64,000 bases of DNA from NCBI RefSeq assembly GCF_042477335.2, contig NC_091247.1, forward strand, positions 17,904,501 to 17,968,500, given 5' to 3'. Below, one piece after another: positions 10,464 to 22,181 of the stretch. The position numbers were made by a program, and so were the translations under genes. The notes under the pieces were generated by a model. The model searched no databases. It saw nothing but the letters and a program-made list of their open reading frames with translations, and was not told where the DNA came from. Source of the DNA: Ovis canadensis (lineage: Eukaryota > Chordata > Mammalia > Artiodactyla > Bovidae). The stretch's first letter is position 1; every line of letters starts with the position of its first letter.

Positions 10464-11512
10464 GGATTGTCTATGTCTTGTTTGCTGGACCCAAGAAACT
10501 TGAGACATTGAAAACTTGGGAAACTGAAAATAAACACTCCTTCTTTCAGCCTTCACTCACCAGGTTCAAACTTTGGGGCCCAGGAAACCTGCTCCCAAAA
10601 ACACAGTAGATAGAGATCTTTTCTCCCTAACAAATGTTTAAGCAATTTGGGAGCAATCAAACAACGCATCCTTCCTACTAAGAGAATAAGAGTATTCTGC
10701 ACTCTGTTTACTGGGGATGGGAGATCCACATTATTGGGACCTGCCCAACGGGAGTCTCACATTGACAGGGTGTCTTGGGTCACACAGCACTCCGCTTCTC
10801 GGAGCCTCCAGGGACACGGCCACTTACTGCACAAGATGTCCATGTACCACAATTAGAATTAAGTGAGCATATGGCAGGAAAAATCTGCTCACAGGGAAAA
10901 AAAAAAAAAAACGAAAACTAATATCACAGGGAAATGGTGCGATTTAGGCAGAGTCATCTGCAAGTCTGTGGACATGGTGATGCCCAACCGGAGGATGAAG
11001 AGCTAGGGGCCACCCTGGGGAAGATGGCAAGTGCTGGGAGTTCAGACCACCCCTGGCTTCTGCCTGCAACCAAATATCCAGCTTCCCGTCCCTACTGATG
11101 TCGGTGTCTCCTGCAAGGATTACTCAAACAAGGTTCCTTGCTTGGAAGAATCAGTCCTTTTAACTAGGATTAAAAGATACTTCACAGCAGCCAAATTAGC
11201 ATTTTTCACCTTGACTTATATTTAGTTACTTTGGCTTCAAAAAGAATTTCATTGAATGCTTCCCCAATACTACTCATGGGTCATAGAACCAGGGAACACT
11301 CAGGCACCTCCCATAAGGAGGCAGGACAGTCATGCTAACAGCCTCACTCATCAAAGAAAGGCTTCTCGGCTTTGCAAAACATGCGCTTTCTTCCTCCAGT
11401 CACCTTGTAATTATCAAACTGGCCAGAAAGGTGTCTCTAATCTCTGTTACTTGCCAGCTTTGGCTCCACATGAGCTGTCCAAGGGAGCCCCAGACTGTGA
11501 CATCTGGCTCTA
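10464..11512. other. 1-kb unique stretch with an A-run
   Basis: No gene or mobile element recognised. Contains an uninterrupted A-tract at about 10899-10913, not attached to a recognisable retroelement end. Confidence 0.4.
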
Positions 11513-11521
11513 GTGAAGGGA

Positions 11522-11722
11522 GTGAAGTGAAGCCACTCAGTCGTCTCTGACTCTTTGTGACCCCGTGGACTGTAGCCTACCAAGCTCCTCTGTCCATGGG
11601 ATTCTCCGGGCAAGAATACTGGAGTGGGGTGCCATTTCCTTCTCCAGGGGATCTTCCCGACCCAGGGATCGAACCCGAGTTTCCCGCATTGGAGGCAGAC
11701 GCTTTAACCTCTGAGCCACCAG
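11522..11722 (-). mobile_element. Bov-tA SINE with 9-bp TSD
   Basis: Near-consensus antisense copy, GTGAAGTGAAGCCACTCAGTC to CTGAGCCACCAG. GTGAAGGGA flanks it at 11513-11521 and 11723-11731; the last head bases (GGAAGCCC) are absent. Confidence 0.92.
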
Positions 11723-11756
11723 GTGAAGGGAAGCTAGTTATTAAATATGACACTCC

Positions 11757-11865
11757 CCACAGAGATGTTATGGGGAGGGAGGTCGGAGGGGGGTTCATGT
11801 TTGGGAACGCATGTAAGAATTAAAGATTTTAAAATTAAAAAAATAAAAATAAATAAGTAAATAAA
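11757..11865 (+). mobile_element. extremely truncated LINE-1 insertion (about 109 bp)
   Basis: Only the last part of the L1 3' UTR (GGGGAGGGAGGTCGGAGG, TTCATGTTTGGGAACGCATG) plus an (ATAA)-rich tail. It is bounded by a perfect 15-bp target-site duplication, TAAATATGACACTCC, at 11742-11756 and 11866-11880, which proves it is a discrete retrotransposition event and not a decayed longer copy. Confidence 0.88.
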
Positions 11866-11880
11866 TAAATATGACACTCC

Positions 11881-12780
11881 TTTTGTCCAGTGTTCTCACA
11901 AATAAAACCCAATTTTGCTGTGCTGGTTCCTAATTCAAGTTCCTGACAATGATCTCACTTAGCTTCACTTCACTAACCGCAAAGAATGTGGAACTCAACA
12001 CAAACCAGTAACAGGACCTGGAAAATGCTTGTGGTGACTCTAATCCACCACACCTCCAGTCCGCGTGCCCCCCTGCAGCCCCTCTCTGAATCCTGGCCGG
12101 GCTGGAGTAGCCAATATTATGTGACACAGTCAGACAGGGTCAGGCCACCCCAGTGACCTCACGTTAACCTGATTCCCTTGCATGCAGAGGTCCTGGGGGT
12201 TAAGACTTCAGCACAGGGATGGCATGGGGGACAATTCCACCCATAACAGCATCTTATATTTCTTGATGTTCCCAGCTCTCAGTGTGTCGGTCTCCTTGGA
12301 AGCGAGAGAGGAGCCATTGAGGCCAGAGAGGGAGAGACAGGAGAGAAAGAAAAAGGGAAGAAAAGGATGCTACTGTGTATAGAAAGAGAAGGAGAAAGTT
12401 TAAGAAGAAGATGTGGGCAGGAGACCAAAGGCCATGGGGATAACTCTGGTGAAAGAGTGAAAAAAACTACCCTATCGGAGCTCCCCACTGCTCCTAAAAG
12501 GTGACTCCCAGGACGGCCATCAGCTGGAGGAATAAGAAAGAAATAAGATCGTGAACAGTGTAGAGAAAACCAGTGGTCAATGTGGGCCGGGAGGGTGGGG
12601 AAGAAAGTTGTCGGCAGGACAGGAAAAGTGGTTGAAAGGCTGGAGCATCAGAAAGAGAAGAGAGGAAGCAGAGGAGAGATGCTTACACTGTGACTGAGAG
12701 ATGCATCTTCCAGTAACCCTTACTATACGTCTCACTTAAATGCTGGCAGAGAAACAGACGGACTTTAATTCCACTGAAAG
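11881..12780. other. unique sequence with purine-rich tract
   Basis: Positions 12300-12460 and 12530-12690 are strongly purine-rich on the + strand (GA-type simple sequence, not a clean microsatellite). No gene recognised. Confidence 0.4.
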
Positions 12781-12989
12781 AAAGTGAAAGTGAAGTCGCT
12801 CAGTCATGTCCAACTCTTTGCAACCCCATGGACTGTAGCCAGGCTCCTCCATCCATGGGATTTTCCAGGCAAGACTACTGGAGTGGGTTGCCATTTCCTT
12901 CTCCGGGAGATCTTCCCAACTCAGGGACGGAACCCGGGTCTCCCGCATTGTGGACAGATGTTTTACTGTCTGAGCCACCGGGGAACTCC
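12781..12989 (-). mobile_element. Bov-tA SINE
   Basis: Antisense copy beginning at GAAAGTGAAAGTGAAGTCGC and ending GAGCCACCGGGGAACTCC. It lacks about 10 bp near 12838 relative to related copies. Flanks (AATTCCACTG versus AACTCCATTG) are only a weak target-site duplication. Confidence 0.88.
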
Positions 12990-14553
12990 ATTGGCAGGTT
13001 GGTTGATTCTACTCCTCTGATGATTACTGGCCTAGAGAGCGGCTAGAAGAAGAAATAGACAACAGGAAATAGAGAGGGACTAAGTGGACAAGCATCTAAC
13101 TCAAAATTACAGAATTTTCTATGAGCACAAAATAGAAACCTATCTGTATAAACATGCATAATTTTAGGCATATAGATAATCACATCACAAATGCTTCGGG
13201 ATAGAGGTTGGCTGTATTTAGTTGAAATTAATATCAAGAAATAGTCCTAAGTCACTTTGCCTAATGCATCATAAAGAATTCAAATATTCTAAAATGTGAT
13301 GAACAAGATGAGAAAAGCCAGCTTTACCTCTGCCTTTGATTCTATCAAAGAAAAGAAAAAAATCAGTTACCGTCTAACAACTGCTACATAAATAGAAAAA
13401 TATTTTATAAACATGACACCAAATAAACTTCTCCATGTCTAAATTTTCTTTCTAAAAATATGTAGGCTGTAAAAAAAAATTGTTATGAAAATATTCCTAC
13501 ACAAAGACACAATGTATTATCACCTTGTAAAGGTCCTTAGATCACCATGAATGTTTCACCGTATGGATGCAGCTGTTTCTAAGTCAGGTCTGGAATATGT
13601 GTCTCGGTTTCTTTGTAAACAATATATTTCTAATGAAACCCTACAGTCCACTTAGGGAAACTAATTCTATACCCAGCAGTAGTGCATGTAGAGAGCATCT
13701 AAAAGTTTTTTACACTGAAATGAGAATAGACTTCTCCAGATATCCCAGTGCTGGAGTAAAAGCACTTAAGAGAATTCAGCATGTGGACAGAATATTCTTC
13801 CAGCTAGAAAAGGGCCAGGAGTCAAAGGAGGCAGGAAGCCAGGAGAAGACAGTCAGTCGCTGTGCTTAGAAATTCCCGGCTTCTCATTATTAAAGTGCTG
13901 TCTGTTCACCTGCTCCATCCAAATCAGAGCGTCAAGCTTGAGCCTGGCGCTGTGAACCAGGATGTCTGGCACCGGGCAGCTGGACGGCTCTGAGCATCTT
14001 CTCTTGTCAGGGATGAATGAATCATCTCCAAAGATGTCAGCATCTGCCCAAACCCTTCTCCATTAAAATAAATGGCAGATGGTCATGTTTTTATATTTAA
14101 TCAGCTCCACCAAATGCAGCTTCATCTCTTATAAAACGAGACCATCTGCAACGTGTAGGTGTGCAGACCTCACTCAGTGCCCGCTACTGCAGCTTTTCTC
14201 GGGGAGGTAAAGCCATCCATGCTAACGTTTGCTGACATGAAGCACAATAAGCCTAGAAATCCTTTAACATAAAGCCCCATGTTTTTCATAAATACTTGCA
14301 TTTAATAATCCTAAATATTTATGGTTGGAGTGCCCTTCATAGGAGGTTTGCAAGGAAGGTTTATGTTTCTGGCCCAGAAGAGCTTGCAATCATGTCTGGG
14401 AAGCCTCTGGTTTTAAACTGTCTGAAATTGCTTTCATGACAAAAGCGGTCCTTTTCTTTGCCTGTAAATTGCCTCAATACACACTTTCATCTTGACTTTG
14501 ACATGAGTTCTTTCAGAGTAGGTCAGTTGTGGCTGCCAGAGTAGTCACCTTGA
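12990..14553. other. 1.5-kb repeat-free stretch
   Basis: No transposons are recognised between the Bov-tA and the CA repeat. The part at 13870-14520 is AT-rich and uninterrupted, and reads like a candidate conserved non-coding element (see findings). An open frame of 100 codons (13567-13869) has no recognisable domain. Confidence 0.4.
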
Positions 14554-14588
14554 GACACACATACACACACACACTCACACACACACAT
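14554..14588. repeat. (CA)n microsatellite, interrupted
   Basis: About 35 bp of CA dinucleotides interrupted by one T and one 'ctc' unit. It has no SINE attached, unlike the TG repeat at 26680. Confidence 0.85.
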
Positions 14589-16084
14589 GACCACAACACC
14601 ATCAACAAAATATGTGTAACACAATCACTGGCACATCACCACCTGGGTGGGGTCTGACCAGGTATGAAAAATGGAATACTTATTTCGAAACCCTGGCAGA
14701 TGGAGCCCCCACTCTGTTGGCCACAGAAAGCAATGAACAATCTTACCACCAACAGTAATCTTTACATTTTATTCCCTCCAGAATTGAAAATGAGGGTCAG
14801 CAAAACAGTGATCCAGAGAGCTAACTCTGTTCCCATGGTGACAGCGTAATGGCTGGGGACCTGTGTTCCCAGAATGGAGGAGTCTGCAGGTGCAGGAGGC
14901 TCTGGGATTCGGGGTCTCAGGGAACAAAGAAGAAATGCAGTCAGTTTCTCCCCAGACACGCTTACTGTGGAATCAGGAGGTAAGATGTCATCCAACTTGA
15001 GGGTGTCTTTGGATTATTAGTTTAAACTTTGACCAGCACTAGCCTCTCAAAGCCCAAACCTCTTAGCCTAGCACCCAGGGCTCTTCCATCCCGGCCCTGG
15101 CTGCTCCCCACCCTCCTCTGCCCCATGGCTCCCCATTCTTCAAAGAGCACCTCAAAGATGTTGGTTGAGCGGCTTTCCAGCTCCTCATAGTCACCCACTT
15201 CGCAGGTTCCCTCTGCCCTTTGTGTTTGCAAATGCAAGTCCCAATTACATATTTGCTGTTCTGTCTCCTCGAATCACTCCACATTCAGCTGTATTTTTCA
15301 TATTTATCCCTTTCGAGACGCCTCACATGAGCCCAGTGTAGAGTGAGGAGGTTACGATAGGTCTCTTGACTGAACAGAGGCACTGCAGGCTTCTGCTGGG
15401 TAGAAATACCAGATCTGAGAAAGAGTGGAAAGGCGCTGGACTTATTTTCCTCCAAATTAACAGAAAGGAAAATTAAAAAAATAAGAAGGATGAAAGGAGC
15501 AGGAGGAGGAATGAGACGGTACGTGAAGGAGCATTCATTGGCAAAAAGTCAAACAAAATTAAGAATACATTGTATTCCAGGATCTTTGGGAAAATGCACC
15601 AGTCGTCACTAAGCAGCTGCCCATGAGTTATACCTATGAGTTATTACCCACTAGGACACCCAGCAGGATCTCAAATGTCATGTGCCCCAGGCAAGCCTGT
15701 TAATTGGCCCTGCCACCCACTCCTTCCCTACAGGCTCATCACCAGTACCAGGTCTCCTCTCCTTTCTTTTCCCTTAAGAAAAGGCCCTATCACCCCCCAG
15801 CCACTTGGGCAGAAACTAAGGAGCAGCGAATCCTATAAATAAAGATGTCAGGACCTCTCATCCTTCCAGTCACCTCTTGCCCTGCTAATTGTGACAGCCC
15901 CCTGTAGGCACTCAACAAATCCCATCAGCTGACTGGTGGTTTCCTCCAATATAACCAGTGTTTCAGCTCTCTGTACATAAATGGCCTTAATAAAAGTATA
16001 TGGAGACCTTTGGAAAGTTCCTACCTCTGATTCTCTTGGCAGATACATTTTTATCCTTTTTATCTTATGTGCATTAAAAATGGT
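14589..16084. other. 1.5-kb unique stretch
   Basis: No mobile element or gene recognised. Moderately GC-rich at 15040-15160, otherwise unremarkable; a short purine-rich run lies at 15470-15520. Confidence 0.4.
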
Positions 16085-16472
16085 AAGTCAGAAAGAGAAA
16101 AACAAATATGTATTGACATTTTTATGTGAGATATAGAAAAATGGTACAGATGAACCTATTTGCAAAGCAGAAATAGAGACACAGACATAGAGAACAAGCA
16201 TATGAACACTGAGGGGAGAAATGGGTGCGGGATGAACTGGGAGATTAGAACTGACATATAAACACTATTGATATTATGTAAAACAGGTAATTAATAACAA
16301 CCTATTATAAACCACAGGGAACTCTACTCAATGCTCTATGGTGACCTAAATGGGAAGGAAATCCAAATAAGAGGCAATAGGTGAATATATATTGCTGATT
16401 CACTTTTCTGTGCAATAGAAACTAATGCAACATTGTAAAGCAATTGTATTCCCATAAGAAAAAAAATTTAAG
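16085..16472 (+). mobile_element. ruminant LINE-1 3' UTR
   Basis: Contains AGTCAGAAAGAGAAAAACAA, AAAATGGTACAGATGAACC, CACAGGGAACTCTACTCAATG and the terminal ACATTGTAAAGCAATTGTA followed by an A-run. Diverged 5'-truncated copy. Confidence 0.85.
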
Positions 16473-16530
16473 GTATCTAATTCAAGGTCATAGGGTTGCT
16501 AACTTGAAATTTACCTAGTGTATCTTTTTA

Positions 16531-17049
16531 ATCCCATGGACTGCAGCACTCCAGTCTTCCGTGTCCTTCACTATCTCTCACAGTTTGCTCAAACTCATGT
16601 CCATTGAGTCAGTGATGCCATCCAACCATCTCATCCTCGGTCATGCCCTCCTCCTCCTGCCTTCAATCTTTCCCGGCATCTGGGTCCTTTCCAGTGAATC
16701 AGCTGTTCACATCAGGTGGCCAAAATATTGGAGCTTCAGCTTCAGCATCAGTCCTTCCAATGAGTATTCAGATTTTATTTCTTTTAGGATTAACTTGTTT
16801 GATCTCCTTGCAGTCCAAGGGACACTCAAGAGTTGTCTCCAGCAACACAGTTTGAAAGCATCAATTCTTCAACACTCAGCCTTGTTCACGGTCCAACTCT
16901 CACATCCATACATCACTGCTGGAAAAATCATAGCTTTGACTATATGGACCTTTGTTGGCAAAGTGATGTCTCAGTTTTTTAATATGCTGTATAGGTTTGT
17001 CATAGCTTTTCTTCCAGGGAACAAGCACCTTTTAATTTCACGACTGCTT
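16531..17049 (-). mobile_element. BovB LINE 3' half-kilobase
   Basis: Antisense BovB from ATCCCATGGACTGCAGCAC through the regions encoding the arginine-rich stretch, the WTARRSNQ and YGCESWT motifs (TCTCACATCCATACATCAC, about 16900) to CTTTTAATTTCACGACTGC. An apparent 181-codon plus-strand frame (16561-17106) is the reverse complement of this element. Confidence 0.9.
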
Positions 17050-17393
17050 CACTTTATCAGGCCTCACAGTGACAGAAAGACAACATCCCTCTCTGAGTCT
17101 CTTTAAAATGCTCCCAACTGACAATCCAGCTATTCTCTCAGACTTGCTTCTGGTTTGTACTAATTAACACATTTCTGTGCCTTTAATAAAGGACTTAAGT
17201 TGTGAGATCCTGCATTTATTGAAACAGGGCTTCATGTGTGGTACAGTCCCTCTCTTTCTGAAATCTTCCCAACTGCTTTGCAAAAATCACAGCCGAGCCC
17301 AGGCACTCCACTCACCAGGAAGGTGAAGACGGAGTGAGTGATCTTCTGTGATTTTGATTCACAGGCTCCTTGGGCTCAAGCTCTGGGTTTAAA
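17050..17393. other. unique sequence
   Basis: Short unique spacer between BovB and Bov-tA with no recognised feature. Confidence 0.35.
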
Positions 17394-17589
17394 ATGAAAG
17401 TGAAAGTTTCTCAGTTGTGTCCAACTCTTTGCAACCCCATGGACTATACAGTCCATGGAATTCTCCAGGCCAGAATGCTGGAGTGGGTAGCCTTTCCCTT
17501 CCCCACGGGATCTTCCCAACCCAGGGATTAAACCCAGATCTCCCACATTGCAGGCAGATTCTTTACCAACTGAGCCAACAGGGAAGCCC
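17394..17589 (-). mobile_element. Bov-tA SINE
   Basis: Antisense copy, TGAAAGTGAAAGTTTCTCAG to GAGCCAACAGGGAAGCCC. It is followed immediately, without any spacer, by a second partial Bov-tA in the same orientation. Confidence 0.9.
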
Positions 17590-17709
17590 AAGAATACTAG
17601 AGTGGGTAGGCTAATCCTTCTCCAGTGGATCTTCCCGACCCAGGAATCGAACCAGAGTCTCCTGCATTGCAGGCAGATTCTTTACCAACTGAGCTAACAG
17701 GGAATCCCC
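17590..17709 (-). mobile_element. partial Bov-tA abutting a complete one
   Basis: Starts mid-element (AAGAATACTAGAGTGGGTAG) and carries a complete tRNA-like head (CTGAGCTAACAGGGAATCCCC). The TTCTTTACCAACTGAGC string is shared with the adjoining copy, consistent with unequal exchange or a head-to-tail dimer rather than two insertions. Confidence 0.85.
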
Positions 17710-18486
17710 CTGGATTAAGCACCAATGAACTCCTGTGACATGAATTCAGCCCCTTCCTGCCCCGAAACTCTATTCCCTTTACTCTTAAAATGGAGAGAAC
17801 AGCAGTGTGTATTTTAGACCACAGATGTGAGGATTCTGTGAAATCTTGTATTCACAGCACCTAGCACAGGTCTTGGGGCATCACAGCACCTCGGGGTTGA
17901 TTTCCTCCTCCATCCTGTCTCAGCTGATTAGGAAAACAAGGTTTCACATGATCCAGGGGCCTACCTGCTGCCCGCAACTTACACAGAATTATCATATCTT
18001 CCCATACATAAATATACATAAGATGAGCGGTATAACATTATTAGCATAATGGATATTCTAATTATGGCTCTAACATTAAAGCTGGCACCAAACATTAATC
18101 CCTGGGGAATACCAATTGCTAAGGATGTAGTTACCAACCCTTTTGGAGTGTGCTCTGAGGATTGAACTTGTGAAATCAAGGAGCCATCACACTTTCCAAA
18201 ACACAGGAGGAAATCTGCTACAATAGAATACCAGCAACATACACACGACCCCTTTCCTAACACAGCATGGCCATACCATTTCTCTTCTCGTAGCATATTA
18301 CTGCGGGCACAGAAGAAATGAGTGCGAGGAATTTAATCCAGACCATGGATGGAGGATTTACATGGGCTGGAGGCTGGCTTATGCATTTCCCCACGTTTCT
18401 CAAATAGTTCAATGAGGGTGTTTAGTACCACACTCCCGTTCTGTGCTTGGGGGTCTGAGGTGCAGCAAAGTTAAGTCATGGTTAGT
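17710..18486. other. unique sequence
   Basis: No gene or recent repeat. Sequence near 17845-17890 resembles the 3' end of an L2/MIR-type element but is too short to assign. Confidence 0.35.
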
Positions 18487-19010
18487 TCATGCTCAGCCAC
18501 TAAGTCATGTCTGACTCTTGTGACTCCAAGCTCCTCTGTCCATGGGATTCTCCAGGTAAGAGTACTGGAGCGGGCTGCCATTTCCTTCTCTAGGGGATCC
18601 TCCCAACCCAGGGATTGAACCCGAGTCTCCTAAACTGGAAAGCAGATTCTTTACCACCAAGCCATCAGTTCAGTTCAGTTCAGTTCAGTCACTCAGACAT
18701 GTCTGACTCTTTTTGACCCCATGGACTGCAGCACGCCAGGCTTCCCTGTCCAAAGCCAGTTCTCAGAGTTTACTCAAACTCATGTCCATTGAGTCAGTGA
18801 TGCCATCCAATTATCTCATCCTCTGTCACCCGCCTTCTCCTCTTGCCCTCAATCTCTCCCAGCATCAGGATCTTTTCCAATGAGCCAGTTCTTCACATCA
18901 GGTGGCCAAAGTATTGGAGTTTCAGCTTCAGCATCAGTCCTTCCAATGAGTATTCAGGACTGATTTCCTTTAGGACTGATTTCTACACAGAAGAGCCATC
19001 AGGGAAGCCT
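18487..19010 (-). mobile_element. Bov-tA SINE, split by a BovB
   Basis: The antisense Bov-tA runs from GTTAGTTCATGCTCAGCC to ACCACCAAGCCATCAG (18668) and resumes as GGGAAGCCTC after the BovB at 18669-18993. This is the reverse of the more usual nesting. Confidence 0.85.
18669..18993 (-). mobile_element. BovB LINE 3' end nested in Bov-tA
   Basis: Antisense BovB starting with the terminal (TTCAG)n array and truncated about 325 bp in, near TTTAGGACTGATTTC. Flanked by AGCCATCAG at 18660-18668 and 18994-19002, a 9-bp target-site duplication lying within the Bov-tA head. Confidence 0.92.
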
Positions 19011-19282
19011 CTAAACTATAACCAAAACAAGAGCTGCCACTTCTGAGTATTTCCTCTGGGCTACATTTCCAGAGCCATTTGCACAAGTTATCATCACTGT
19101 TACTATGCCGGCATGCACAACAGCACTAGTACTCAGCAAATGTCCTACAAGAGAACAGCGGTGGAGCCGGAACCTCCTCCCAGGTCATTGCTCCCTCAGG
19201 GCAGACAGAAATGCCCAGAAACACTGCCCCATCGTCCAGGCTCCCACACATCCCTGTCAGGAAGCTGTGATTCAAAACCCCA

Positions 19283-19388
19283 TTTGAGCAAACTCTGAGA
19301 GATAGATAGTGGAGGACAGAGGAACCTGGTGTGCTCCAGTCCATGGGGTCGCAAAGAGTCGGACATGACTTAGCAACTGAACAACAAC
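19283..19388 (+). mobile_element. BovB LINE 3' terminal fragment
   Basis: Last about 105 bp of BovB: TTTGAGCAAACTCTGAGAG, then TCCATGGGGTCGCAAAGAG and GACTTAGCAACTGAACAAC. Confidence 0.8.
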
Positions 19389-20557
19389 CATCAACTACCA
19401 CACATCAGCAACTTACACACTGTATTTCTGGAGTTCAGCAGTTAATCTGACACAATTTCTTATGGTTTCTTCAAAAAGAAAGGAAATACAGGAATAGCTG
19501 GCTGCAAAAATGAACCCACGAGTACCCATTAAAGGATGTCTGTTAAGCCAGAGCAAAGTCTTTTCTGAAGGTTAAGAGGTCTGTCTTCAGCACACCCTGC
19601 CTCCAGAATTTGGTCAGTAACTCAGATGGGCATAAATATGGCCACAGTTTGTGCTTATAAGCGTAAGAATGGGCGGGAGAACGTGCAACGCACCAGGAAG
19701 CTGGGCTGGATGGAAAACAGCCTTGACCTTGACTCCAGCTCTGCCGAGGACGTCCCCACCTGCACTGCCCTGTTTAAGTCCATGAGATAAAAAATGGAGG
19801 GTACAGTGTAAGAGCCAGACCGGAGCCCTGCAGGCAGGTGAGAGAGATCAGGGTGAGGGGAGTCACTCTGCCTCTGGAGGAAAGTCCCAGAAGTCAGTTC
19901 CCTGCAAATGTAGGTTGCCAGGAGCAGAGTTTCTCCTGCCCTTCCGTCCAGGACACGGCAGACCTCAGACAGTCTCTGGTCCAGATGTGGCCCTGAGCTA
20001 GGCACAGTAGCCGGGAGATCCGCTGAGAAGATCCAAAGATCAGGGCCTCCCTAGTGACCTTCTGCCTGAAAGTCAGCCCCTTTGTTCTCCGAGGATCCAG
20101 GGCAAGGAGCAGGCAAGACCAAGGACACAGGACGGAAGCAGCGGCCAGCTCCCGGGGCCACAGGTATCCCCTAGGGTAAGGGGGACGGTGACGGTGGTAG
20201 ATAGATGGATGGGGTTTCGGTTGAACCATGCTGGCATAAGTGTGGGAAATGAACGGGAAGTAAGCAGAATTGAAGGCAGAGAGCTGATTAGGTAATTTGA
20301 ATAAGAAATCCAAACAAGAAGCAAGTCAAGAGGTCTGAAATACGTGAAATGGATTAGACATGGTGGCTGATTGGTTAGAGCACCAACCAATAGGGGAGGA
20401 CAGAAAGGATAAGTCCCAAGTATTGACTTGGGAGACTGACTGATAATAAAAATTTGCTTCTGCTCAACCTGAAAAGCTGAGAGATAATTGTAGGAATCTC
20501 CTTGTAAGACACTGTTTTATGTATCTGATGATAACCTGAGGTAGGGGGTATCCCAGG
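19389..20557. other. 1.2-kb unique stretch
   Basis: No mobile element recognised. Open frames of 105-139 codons on the minus strand overlap each other in different frames and show no recognisable domain. Confidence 0.4.
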
Positions 20558-20752
20558 GCTTCCATGGTGGCTCAGCAGTAAAGCATTCACCAGCACTGCA
20601 GGAGCCACAGAAGACGTGGGTTCAGTCCCTGAGTTGGGAAGATCCCCTGGAGAAGGGAATGGCAACCCACTCCAGTATTCTTGCCTGGAGAATCCCATGG
20701 ACAGAGGAGCCAGTCACAAAGCATCAGACATGACTGAAGCAACTCAGCACTC
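20558..20752 (+). mobile_element. Bov-tA SINE
   Basis: Sense copy with head GGCTTCCATGGTGGCTCAGC. A deletion of about 20 bp after AGAGGAGCCA removes the GGCTACAGTCCATGGGG segment. Confidence 0.88.
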
Positions 20753-21058
20753 ACGTGCACAGGGGATAGTCACACTTTGAGACATCTCTCTTTTAATTTC
20801 CGTATATCATATAGTATGTTCACTCAAAATACTTTCAGAAGAAAAAAAAAGTGTAGTCAGGAGGTGGAGAAGTCAGGAGGTGTCTATGTGATCATAACCC
20901 CAAATAGGGCGGCTGTGCAAGTTCACCAGGAGTAAGACCAGCTGCCTGCGGAGGGCTGGATCTCAACCACCTCAGACGGAGAACAGCCAGCCTGCAGGAC
21001 CAGGCAGGGCCACGCCGCCCACAGAGCCCAGCTTATGACCTGAGCCCCAGATATCAAG
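20753..21058. other. unique sequence
   Basis: Spacer with an A-run at about 20842-20850 and a GC-rich part at 20900-21040. No feature recognised. Confidence 0.35.
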
Positions 21059-21067
21059 AGTCAGATC

Positions 21068-22181
21068 TTCCCGATGTCCATTGACAGGTGTATGGATAAA
21101 GAAACTGCGGTACAGACATATAGTGGAATATTACCCAGCCATAAAAAGGAACAAATCTGATTCAGTTGAACTGAAATGGATGAACCTAGAGCCTGCTATA
21201 CCGAGTGAAGAAAGTCAGAAACAGAAAAACAAATACTGTATATTAACGTGTGTGTGTGGAATCTAGAAAAATGGTACAGATGAACCTATTTGCAGGGCAG
21301 CAATGGAGATGCAGACATAGAGAAGAGACGTGTGGACACAGTGTGAGAGGGAGAGGGTGAGATGAATTTAGAGACTAGCATGGAAACATATACGTTACCA
21401 TACATAAAATAGATAGCCAGTGGGAACTTGCTATATGACACAGGGGGCTCAAACCAGTGCTCTCTGACAACCTAGAGGGGTGGGATGGAGTGGGAGGTGG
21501 GAGGGAGGCTCAAGAGGGAGGGAACGCATGTATGCTTCTGTCTGATTCATGTTAATGTGTGGCAGAAACCAACACAGTATTGTAAAGCAACTATCCTCCA
21601 ATTAAAAAACATTCAGTTCAGTTCAGTCAGTCAGTCGTGTCCAACTCTTTGGGCCTCATGGACGGCAGCACACCAGGCCTCCCTGTCCATCACCAACTCC
21701 CAGAGTTTACTCAAATACATGTCCATTGAGTCGGTGACGCCATCCAACCATCTCATCCTCTGTCACCCCCTTCTCCTCCCACCTTCAATCCTTCCCAGCA
21801 TCAGGGTCTTTTCAAATGAGTCAGTTCTTCACATCAGGTGGCCATAGTACTGGAGTTTCAGCTTCAGCATCAGTCCTTCCAATGAACACCTAGGACTGAT
21901 CTCCTTTAGGATGGACTGGTTGGATCTCCTTGCAGTCCAAGGGATTCTCAAGAGTCTTCTGCAACACCATAGTTCAAAAGCATCAATTCTTTGGTGCTCA
22001 GCTTTTTTTATAGTCCAACTCTCACATCCATACATAACTACTGGAAAAACCATAGCTTTGACTAGACGGGCATTTGTTAGCAAAGTAATGTCTCTGCCTT
22101 TTAATATGCTGTCTAGGTTGGTCATAATTTTTCTTCCAAGGAGTAAGCGTCTTTTAAAAGAACTTAAGTTAATTTTTAAAA
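21068..22181 (+). mobile_element. LINE-1 3' end, split by a BovB
   Basis: Longest L1 3' end here: it begins in the final ORF2 codons (TGGAATATTACCCAGCC, ATGGATGAACCTAGAGCC), continues through a GGGGTGGGATGGAGTGGG polypurine block and ends CAATTAAAAAAC. After the BovB the tail resumes as AACTTAAGTTAATTTTTAAA, matching the tail of the L1 at 3210-3249. AGTCAGATC at 21059-21067 and 22182-22190 is the target-site duplication. Confidence 0.85.
21612..22154 (-). mobile_element. BovB LINE 3' end nested in an L1 tail
   Basis: Antisense BovB of about 540 bp starting with (TTCAG)n and CAGTCAGTCGTGTCC and ending at AGCGTCTTTTAAAAG. Its reverse complement keeps a 98-codon open segment (21829-22125) that includes MVFPVVMYGCESWT. 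Inserted into the A-rich end of an L1. Confidence 0.9.

Noticed and set aside
16561..17106. 181-codon plus-strand open frame
   Set aside because: It is the reverse complement of BovB coding sequence, not a gene.
17394..17709. repeated TTCTTTACCAACTGAGC strings as a CRISPR-like array
   Set aside because: Only two units, both explained by Bov-tA sequence; the organism is a mammal.
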